DNA of 30,009 nucleotides from a virus: the IMG/VR virus record IMGVR_UViG_3300000553_000224, positions 1 to 30,009 of that record; one strand, written 5' to 3'. The first letter of the stretch is position 1, and each line of letters begins with the position of its first letter. The position numbers were made by a program, and so were the translations under genes. The notes beneath the pieces are model-generated. The model saw nothing but the letters and a program-made list of their open reading frames with translations. It did no database searches and was not told the origin of the DNA. This document shows positions 23,033 to 30,009 of the stretch, piece after piece.

Positions 23033-26000
23033 ATGTCTGTAAATAAACCAAAACTTCTTAGTGGTCGTGTACCAGTTGTTGACTATGGCAATCTCACCGC
23101 TGATCGATATCAATTTTTAGGTTTAGGACAAGCCGAACCAAATCTTGGACCCGGAAACGCTAACAGCGTTTTAACTCTTTCAACTGATAATACTAGAGTT
23201 TGGGCCAACGCTTTATCATTAACAGCTATTTCTGTAACTGGAAATATATCAGCAACAGGAAATATAACAGCCAATTATTACTTTGGTAATGGATCTTTTT
23301 TAACTGGTGTACAAGCAACCAATGTTAATGCTAATGCGTTAATTGGAAATACTTTATCTGGAAACGTACTTTATAGTAGTTTAACTAGTTTGGGTATTTT
23401 ATCAAATTTATCAGTTAACGGTAATATATCTATTAATGCTGTTGGTAATATTTTACTTCAAGGTCTTGTAAGTGCCACCGGAAATGTGTATGGATCTAAT
23501 TTAACTATTACTACTAATATCAGCGCCGGGGGCAACATATTTTCAGGCGCCAATATTTCAGTTGTAGGTAATATTAGAGCTAATAATATTTCAACTAGTA
23601 ATATTATAAGCGCCGCCGGAAATATTTTTGGTGGTGGTATACGTTCTACTTCTAGCCCAACTGCTCCTGTCAATCCTTCTGTTGGTGATTTTTGGTATAA
23701 CACTGACACTAATGTGCAATATAGATTTACTTTTGACGGAACTTCTTACTACTGGGTAGATGATTACGGTGCAACATTAGGGGCCAACGGTAGTTTTACC
23801 AGTATTATTAATGGTAATTCTAATGTTTCTGTATTTAACAACAGTAACATAGTAGTTGGAGTTGCCGGGGTAGGCAACATTGTAACATGGGCAACTACTG
23901 GCGAATATGTTAATGGCGTAATAAGCGCCACAGGTAATATTTACACAGCTGGCCAAATATCAACCGTTGGTAATATTACAGTTGGCCCTACCGGATTTTT
24001 TGTAGGCAATTTAATTGGCAATATTACTGGTAATTTGGCAGTACCAGGTGCTAACACTGATATATTATACAATAATCAAGGCAATGTAGGAGCAAGTACA
24101 GCGTTTACATTTGATTCTGCGTCAAATATTTTAGCAATCACTGGTAATGTTATAAGTGAAAATTTATCAGTATCAGGAAATACTACATTAGGAAATTTTA
24201 CATTTGCCAATTCAAATATTAGCACAAATAGTACTACTGATATTATTATCAAATCTGCTGACAATAAAAATACTTTAATTGTTAGCGGCGGTGCTGATGC
24301 GTATACTGCACTAGCGTGGATAGATAGTGGCAATTTAGCTAACGCCAATGGTAGTCAAAATACCAATTACATTTATGTAGATGTCGATGGTGCTTTTTTA
24401 CAAACATTCGATCCTGTATCCCAACAATCATATCAGTTACACCTTGATCCTAATGGAAATTTAAGTGCTCCTAGTAATGTTAGTGCTGTTGGTAATATTA
24501 TAGGTGAAAATTTATATACAATAGGCGAAGTATCAGCTACTGCTAATATTACTACTAACAATTATTTTATTGGTAATGGAGCTTTTTTAACAGGAGTAGA
24601 AGCTACCAATGCCAATGCCAATGCGTTAATTGGCAATACTTTATCCGGCAATGTACTTTATAGTAGTCTAATATCAGTTGGTACACTATCTAACTTATCA
24701 GTTAGCGGTAACATTAATACTGACGGTAATTTAAGTGCCGTTGGCAATATTTTCAGTGGAAACATATTAACTACTGGTTTATTATCTGCTTCCGGCAACA
24801 TAACTGGTGGAAATTTATTAACTATAGGACTAATTAGTTCGACTGGTGATCTCACTACAGCAAATATAAGTGCTGGCGGAAACGTATTAGCTTCAGGATT
24901 GATATCTGTTGCTGGTAATTTGACTAGCGGTAATATATTAACAACAGGCGTAATTTCGGCTACATCTAGCATTACTAGTTCTGCTAATGTTAGTGCTGGT
25001 AATATTTTAACAACTGGTTATGTTAGTGCTTCGGGAAATGTTAAAGGCGGTAATTTATTAACTACTGGATTGATTAGTGCTCAAGGAAATGCCTTTTTTG
25101 GTAATGTATCACTACTCAATTTAATATCAGCCGCCGGTAATATTATTTCTAATGCTAACATTACAGGTGGAAACATATTAACTACTGGTGTAATTTCGGC
25201 CACTGCCAATATTACTTCAAATAATTATTTTATTGGTAACGGATACTATTTGACGGGTGTAATTGCTGTTAATGTGCCCGCCAATGCTTTAGTTGGTAAT
25301 ACTTTATCTAGTAACGTACTTTACAGCAGTTTAACATCAGTTGGCGTATTGACTAATTTATCAGTATCGGGAAATACTACAAGTGGCAATTTATTAATTG
25401 GTGGGTTAATATCTGCTACATCAAATATTACATCTGCGGCTAATATTACAGCTTCTAATTTATTAACTAGTGGATTAGTAAGTGCTACCGCTAATATTAT
25501 AGGTGGTAATGTTATTACTGCTGGACAAATAAGTGCTAGTGGCAACTTAAATGGTGGTGGTCTTTCTGTTAATGGCAATGCTGTTATTGTTGGAAATCTC
25601 AATGTCGAAGGTAACGTAACATTTATTGGTAGTAATGTTATTACTACTAACGATTTGTACATTGAGTTAGCAAATAATCAGTCAACATATGCCAATATTA
25701 ACAATGCTGGATTAGCGGTAGGCCCAAATAGTTCACCATTAACTTATTGGCAATACAATACTGGTGCCAACGCTTGGACAACTAATGTGGCAATTAGTGC
25801 TACAAGTAATATCATTGGTGGCAATGTATTAACTAACGGATTAATTAGCTCAACTGGTAATTTAATCAGTGGCAATGTGTTAACTAACGGATTAATTAGC
25901 TCAACTGGTAACGTAACTGGTGACAATGTGTTAACTAACGGATTAATTAGCTCAACTGGAAATGTTACAGCTGGCAACATATTAACTAGCGGAATAGTTA

Positions 26001-29000
26001 GTTCAACTGGAAATGTTTTTGCAAGCAACGGTAACTTTACTGGAAATCTTTTACCAACAGCTAATGTTACATATAGTTTAGGAAATAATTCTTTACGCTG
26101 GTCAAATTTATGGTTATCTAATTCTACAATTTACATTGGCAATGTTATTGTTGGGGCAACGGCTACTACATTAACAGTCAACGGGGCTAATGTAGTAACT
26201 TCAGATGCTAATGGAAATATTAGTACTATTGGCAATATAACTGGCGGCAATTTATTAACTAGTGGATTAATTTCAGCAACAAGCAATATTATAGGTGGCA
26301 ATATACAAACAGCTGGCAATATATCTGCTACTGGTAATATTAATATTGCTCCTGGCAGTTATTTTGTTGGAAATGTATACGGTAATCTTACTGGAAATAT
26401 TACTGTACCAGGCTCAAATACACAAGTTATATACAACAACAATGGTAATGCAGGAGCCAGTACTGGCTTTACATTTAATCAAGCATCTAATACAGTAACA
26501 GTTTCTGGAAATATAAACGGCGCCAATGTATTAACTAGTGGCATAATTAGTTCAACTGGTAATGTCACAAGTGGTAATGTATTAACCGCTGGTATAGTTA
26601 GTTCTACCGGCAACGCTATACACGGAAATGTATTAACTGCTGGATTGATATCAGCTACTTCAACTATTACATCCGCGGCAAATATTACAGGTGCCAACAT
26701 ACTAACAGGCGGCCTAGTAAGTGCCACTGGTAATGTAACTGGAAATTATATAATTGGTAATGGAAGTCAATTAACATCAATTACAGGTGGTAATGTAACT
26801 GGTAACGTCAATTCTGCTGTTACTGCCGGTACTGTTACTACTAATGCTCAACCAAATATTACTAGCGTTGGCACATTAACCTCAGTTACTTCTTCTGGGT
26901 TGATATCAACTACAGGTAATGTACAGAGTGCCAATGTATTTGCCACAGCAAATATTTCAGCTACTGGTAACGTAACTGGAAATTACCATATTGGTAATGG
27001 AAGCCAATTATCATCAATTACAGGTGGTAATGTAACTGGTCAAGTTGGCAATGCGTTGATAGCCGGCGCAGTTTATACAAATGCTCAACCAAATATCACC
27101 TCAGTTGGTACACTAACAAGTGTTACTTCTTCTGGGTTGATATCAACCACAGGTAATGTACAAGGAGCTAACATATTTGCTACTGCTAATATTAGTGCTA
27201 CTGGTAATGTAACTGGAAATTATATAATTGGTAACGGATCTACATTATCATCAATTACAGGCGGTAATGTAACTGGTCAAGTTGGCAATGCTTTAATAAG
27301 TGGTACAGTTTACACTAATGCTCAACCAAATATTACATCAGTTGGTACATTAACATCTATTACTTCTTCTGGATTAATTTCAACTACAGGTAATGTACAA
27401 GGCGCTAACGTATTTGCCACAGCAAATATTTCTGCTACTGCCAATGTAATTGGTGGTAATTTATTAACTGCTGGGCAAATATCCTCCACTGGAAACATTA
27501 CTGTTAGCCCAACAGGTTTCTTTGTAGGTAATATTATTGGTAACGTTACTGGCAATTTGGCAGTGCCTGGGGCCAATACTCAAATATTATATAACAATCA
27601 AGGCAATGTAGGTGCCAGTGCCGGCTTTACATTCAATGCCGCAACTAATGCTATGGTTGTTACTGGTAATACTACTTCAGGTAACATATTAACTGCCGGA
27701 TTGATATCAGCAACCGGTAATGTAACCGGTAATTATATAATTGGTAACGGAAGCCAATTATCATCAATTACAGGTGGTAATGTAACTGGTCAAGTTGGCA
27801 ATGCGTTGATAGCCGGCACAGTTTATACAAATGCTCAACCAAATATTACAAGCGTTGGCACATTAACCTCAGTTACTTCTTCTGGGTTGATATCAACTAC
27901 AGGTAATGTACAGAGTGCCAATGTATTTGCTACTGCTAATATTAGTGCTACTGGTAATGTAACTGGAAATTATATAATTGGTAATGGATCTACATTATCA
28001 TCAATTACAGGTGGTAATGTAACTGGTCAAGTTGGCAATGCTTTAATAAGTGGTACTGTTTATACTAACGCTCAACCAAATATTACAAGCGTCGGTACAT
28101 TAACATCATTAACTGTAACTGGCAATACTACAAGCGGCAATTTATTAACTGCTGGATTAATATCAGCTACTTCAACTATTACATCTGCGGCTAATATTAC
28201 AGGCGGCAATGTATTAACCGCTGGATTAATTAGCTCGACTGGAAATGCTACAGCTGGCAACATATTAACTAGTGGTTTAATTTCAGCAACAAGTACTATA
28301 ACAAGTGCCGCAAATATTATAGCGGGAAATATTATTACTGCTGGGCAAGTAAGTGCGACTGGCAATTTAAATGGTGGCGCACTTTCTGTTAGTGGCAACG
28401 CTGTTATTGTTGGTAATTTAAACGTTCAAGGTAATGTGACATTTATTGGTAGTAACGTAATTACTACCAATGACTTGTATATTCAACTTGCTAATAACCA
28501 GTCAACATACGCCAATATTAATAATGCCGGCTTAGCTGTTGGCCCTGCCGGAACCCCATTGACATATTGGCAGTATCAAAACGCATCAAATGCTTGGACT
28601 ACCAACGTATCAATCAGTGCTACTGCCAACGTAATTGGTGGTAATTTATTAACTGCTGGGCAAATATCTTCCACTGGAAACGTTACAGTCAGCCCAACAG
28701 GATTCTTTGTAGGTAATGTCATAGGTAACATTACTGGTAATTTGGCAGTGCCCGGAGCTAACACTCAAATATTATATAACAATCAAGGCAATGTAGGTGC
28801 CAGTGCCGGCTTTACATTCAATGCCGCAACTAATGCTATGGTTGTTACTGGTAACGTAACAGGTGCTAATATATTAACTGCTGGGTTTGTAAGTGCTAGT
28901 GGCAATGTAACTGGTAATTATATAATTGGTAATGGATCTACATTATCATCAATTACAGGTGGCAATGTAACTGGTCAAGTTGGCAATGCCTTAATAAGTG

Positions 29001-30009
29001 GTACTGTTTATACTAACGCACAACCAAATATCACCTCAGTTGGCACACTAACAAGTGTTACTTCTTCTGGATTAATTTCAACAACTGGCAATGTACAAGG
29101 AGCTAACATATTTGCCACAGCAAATATAAGTGCTACTGCCAATGTAATTGGTGGTAATTTATTAACTGCCGGATTGATATCAGCTACTGGTAATGTAACT
29201 GGTAATTACCATATTGGTAACGGATCTACATTATCATCAATTACAGGTGGTAATGTAACTGGTCAAGTTGGCAATGCGTTGATAGCCGGCACGGTCTATA
29301 CTAATGCACAACCAAATATTACTTCAGTTGGTACATTAACATCAGTTACTTCAAGTGGATTAATTTCAACTACAGGTAATGTACAAGGAGCTAACGTATT
29401 TGCCACAGCAAATATTTCAGCAACAAGCAATATTATAGGTGGTAACATATCTACTAGCGGGCAAATATCAAGTACTGGAAACATTACCGTCAGCCCAACT
29501 GGATTCTTTGTAGGTAATATTATTGGTAACGTCACTGGTAATTTGGCAGTGCCTGGGGCCAATACTCAAATATTATATAACAATCAGGGCAATGTAGGAG
29601 CAAGTGCTGGATTCACATTCAATGCTGCCACAAATGCCATGGTTGTTACTGGCAATACTACTAGTGCTAATATACTAACAGGCGGCCTAGTAAGTGCCAC
29701 AGGTAATGTAACTGGCAATTATATAATTGGTAATGGAAGTCAATTAACATCATTAACTGGCGGCAATGTAACTGGACAAGTTGGTAATGCTTTAATAAGT
29801 GGTACAGTTTATACTAACGCACAACCAAATATTACCTCAGTTGGTACATTAACTTCGTTGAGTGTAACTGGCAATATCACAAGCGGTAATTTATTAACTA
29901 GCGGATTAATTTCAGCAGCTGGCAATACTTACGCAAATATTTTCATAACAGCTGGATCTGGTGGTAATATATCTGGTACAGGTAATATCACTGGTGGCAA
30001 CTTATTAAC
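23033..30009 (+). CDS. Giant repetitive tail fibre protein (3' partial)
   Basis: An uninterrupted frame from the ATG at 23033 to the window end, at least 2,325 codons with no stop; the frame was checked at several points (25742, 26882, 29942) and stays consistent. The start (MSVNKPKLLSGRVPVVDYGN) follows the previous stop by one base. Residues about 70-200 are TGN/ANN repeats; about 203-245 hold PSVGDFWYNTDTNVQYRF, a fibre module. The rest alternates modules: 17-residue GNxLTxGLISxTGN units, an ANTQILYNNQGNVGASAGFT module, an NAQPNITSVGTLTS module and others. Such repeats form trimeric shafts in long fibres, and a C-terminal tip or peptidase S74 chaperone may lie beyond the window. Confidence 0.88.
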   Translation, partial: MSVNKPKLLSGRVPVVDYGNLTADRYQFLGLGQAEPNLGPGNANSVLTLSTDNTRVWANALSLTAISVTGNISATGNITANYYFGNGSFLTGVQATNVNANALIGNTLSGNVLYSSLTSLGILSNLSVNGNISINAVGNILLQGLVSATGNVYGSNLTITTNISAGGNIFSGANISVVGNIRANNISTSNIISAAGNIFGGGIRSTSSPTAPVNPSVGDFWYNTDTNVQYRFTFDGTSYYWVDDYGATLGANGSFTSIINGNSNVSVFNNSNIVVGVAGVGNIVTWATTGEYVNGVISATGNIYTAGQISTVGNITVGPTGFFVGNLIGNITGNLAVPGANTDILYNNQGNVGASTAFTFDSASNILAITGNVISENLSVSGNTTLGNFTFANSNISTNSTTDIIIKSADNKNTLIVSGGADAYTALAWIDSGNLANANGSQNTNYIYVDVDGAFLQTFDPVSQQSYQLHLDPNGNLSAPSNVSAVGNIIGENLYTIGEVSATANITTNNYFIGNGAFLTGVEATNANANALIGNTLSGNVLYSSLISVGTLSNLSVSGNINTDGNLSAVGNIFSGNILTTGLLSASGNITGGNLLTIGLISSTGDLTTANISAGGNVLASGLISVAGNLTSGNILTTGVISATSSITSSANVSAGNILTTGYVSASGNVKGGNLLTTGLISAQGNAFFGNVSLLNLISAAGNIISNANITGGNILTTGVISATANITSNNYFIGNGYYLTGVIAVNVPANALVGNTLSSNVLYSSLTSVGVLTNLSVSGNTTSGNLLIGGLISATSNITSAANITASNLLTSGLVSATANIIGGNVITAGQISASGNLNGGGLSVNGNAVIVGNLNVEGNVTFIGSNVITTNDLYIELANNQSTYANINNAGLAVGPNSSPLTYWQYNTGANAWTTNVAISATSNIIGGNVLTNGLISSTGNLISGNVLTNGLISSTGNVTGDNVLTNGLISSTGNVTAGNILTSGIVSSTGNVFASNGNFTGNLLPTANVTYSLGNNSLRWSNLWLSNSTIYIGNVIVGATATTLTVNGANVVTSDANGNISTIGNITGGNLLTSGLISATSNIIGGNIQTAGNISATGNINIAPGSYFVGNVYGNLTGNITVPGSNTQVIYNNNGNAGASTGFTFNQASNTVTVSGNINGANVLTSGIISSTGNVTSGNVLTAGIVSSTGNAIHGNVLTAGLISATSTITSAANITGANILTGGLVSATGNVTGNYIIGNGSQLTSITGGNVTGNVNSAVTAGTVTTNAQPNITSVGTLTSVTSSGLISTTGNVQSANVFATANISATGNVTGNYHIGNGSQLSSITGGNVTGQVGNALIAGAVYTNAQPNITSVGTLTSVTSSGLISTTGNVQGANIFATANISATGNVTGNYIIGNGSTLSSITGGNVTGQVGNALISGTVYTNAQPNITSVGTLTSITSSGLISTTGNVQGANVFATANISATANVIGGNLLTAGQISSTGNITVSPTGFFVGNIIGNVTGNLAVPGANTQILYNNQGNVGASAGFTFNAATNAMVVTGNTTSGNILTAGLISATGNVTGNYIIGNGSQLSSITGGNVTGQVGNALIAGTVYTNAQPNITSVGTLTSVTSSGLISTTGNVQSANVFATANISATGNVTGNYIIGNGSTLSSITGGNVTGQVGNALISGTVYTNAQPNITSVGTLTSLTVTGNTTSGNLLTAGLISATSTITSAANITGGNVLTAGLISSTGNATAGNILTSGLISATSTITSAANIIAGNIITAGQVSATGNLNGGALSVSGNAVIVGNLNVQGNVTFIGSNVITTNDLYIQLANNQSTYANINNAGLAVGPAGTPLTYWQYQNASNAWTTNVSISATANVIGGNLLTAGQISSTGNVTVSPTGFFVGNVIGNITGNLAVPGANTQILYNNQGNVGASAGFTFNAATNAMVVTGNVTGANILTAGFVSASGNVTGNYIIGNGSTLSSITGGNVTGQVGNALISGTVYTNAQPNITSVGTLTSVTSSGLISTTGNVQGANIFATANISATANVIGGNLLTAGLISATGNVTGNYHIGNGSTLSSITGGNVTGQVGNALIAGTVYTNAQPNITSVGTLTSVTSSGLISTTGNVQGANVFATANISATSNIIGGNISTSGQISSTGNITVSPTGFFVGNIIGNVTGNLAVPGANTQILYNNQGNVGASAGFTFNAATNAMVVTGNTTSANILTGGLVSATGNVTGNYIIGNGSQLTSLTGGNVTGQVGNALISGTVYTNAQPNITSVGTLTSLSVTGNITSGNLLTSGLISAAGNTYANIFITAGSGGNISGTGNITGGNLL
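23268..25370 (+). repeat. Three copies of a YYFGNGSFLTG-type module
   Basis: Copies near 23268-23410, 24548-24690 and 25208-25350 code for NYYFGNGSFLTGVQATN followed by ANALIGNTLSGNVLYSSLTS. They frame the first third of the giant fibre. Confidence 0.7.
25541..28617 (+). repeat. Paired 257-bp module, copies 2,820 bp apart
   Basis: 25541-25797 and 28361-28617 align without gaps and code for GNLNGG..LSV.GNAVIVGN, NVTFIGSNVITTNDLYI and LTYWQY...AWTTN. The two copies differ at scattered, mainly synonymous, positions. Confidence 0.8.
25820..26023 (+). repeat. Four tandem 51-bp repeats (17 residues each)
   Basis: Units begin at 25820, 25871, 25922 and 25973 and code for GNVLTNGLISSTGNLIS-type units. 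The first three are almost identical in DNA; the fourth has changed. The exact multiple of three keeps the frame. Near identity suggests recent tandem duplication. Confidence 0.85.
26730..29880 (+). repeat. Interspersed 237-bp fibre module
   Basis: The module codes for TGNYIIGNGSQLSSITGGN, TGQVGNALIAGTVYTNAQPN and ITSVGTLTS. Using its CAACCAAAT as a marker, copies lie at 26849, 27086, 27323, 27836, 28073, 29021, 29309 and 29822. Three consecutive copies, and the 27836/28073 pair, are spaced exactly 237 bases. Other spacings are 288 (237 plus 51) and 513 (twice). All are multiples of three. Confidence 0.82.
27441..29653 (+). repeat. Interspersed SPTGFFVGN/ANTQILYNN module, three close copies
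   Basis: Copies at 27441-27670, 28628-28855 and 29432-29653 code for ISSTGNITVSPTGFFVGN followed by NLAVPGANTQILYNNQGN and GASAGFTFNAATNAMVV. More diverged copies lie near 23976-24150 and 26331-26513. They differ mostly at third codon positions. Confidence 0.8.

Noticed and set aside
23458-29562. A series of minus-strand open frames with repeated Pro/Leu/Val-rich products opposite the giant fibre
   Set aside because: They are antisense reflections of the fibre repeats; they recur because the repeats recur, have no ribosome binding sites, and oppose a clearly coding frame.
23200-30009. CRISPR-like appearance of regularly spaced repeats
   Set aside because: Repeats and spacers are all coding, in multiples of three, and the spacers are themselves repeats; no cas genes are nearby.

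Overview
This window is late-gene DNA of a low-GC T4-like myovirus (Caudoviricetes), probably marine. The evidence is the gene order portal (gp20), prohead-core genes, prohead protease (gp21), scaffold (gp22), major capsid (gp23) at 3.1-9.4 kb, with T4-type late promoter boxes (CTAAATA, ATAAATA or TATAAATA) before many transcription units. The host cannot be read directly. The cargo genes and fibre style resemble phages of open-ocean bacteria.

Region by region. 1-3.1 kb: two virion proteins that look like tape-measure or tail-associated murein hydrolases. One carries an M15-type peptidase domain (5' end outside the window), the other a lytic transglycosylase domain; both end in a similar C-terminal tail. 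3.1-9.4 kb: the head morphogenesis cassette, closed by a strong intrinsic terminator at 9482-9507. 9.5-10.8 kb: a GIY-YIG homing endonuclease directly after gene 23 (where T4 carries segD) and two small ORFs. 10.8-17.2 kb: fibre/adhesin genes (an internally duplicated glycine-rich protein, a LamG-like lectin, a short fibre protein), an unknown minus-strand gene, and a ferredoxin-dependent bilin reductase of the PcyX type at 15382-16056. 17.2-18.3 kb: a minus-strand TPR plus glycosyltransferase-like gene. 18.4-23.0 kb: further virion or fibre proteins. 23.0 kb to the window end: one uninterrupted reading frame of at least 2,325 codons, a giant fibre built from interspersed modules and running off the window.

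How the parts fit: portal, core, protease, scaffold and capsid build and mature the head; the murein hydrolases probably help DNA entry; the fibre genes make a large, recombination-prone host-recognition apparatus; the bilin reductase and the glycosyltransferase-like protein are cargo genes that may alter host metabolism or surface glycans. The most notable points are the bilin reductase inside a fibre locus with a possible sigma70-like promoter of its own, a set of late promoters so close to start codons that the mRNAs would be leaderless, a three-hairpin leader at 18.4 kb, and the regular repeat spacing of the giant fibre. No tRNA, CRISPR array, integrase or insertion sequence was seen.
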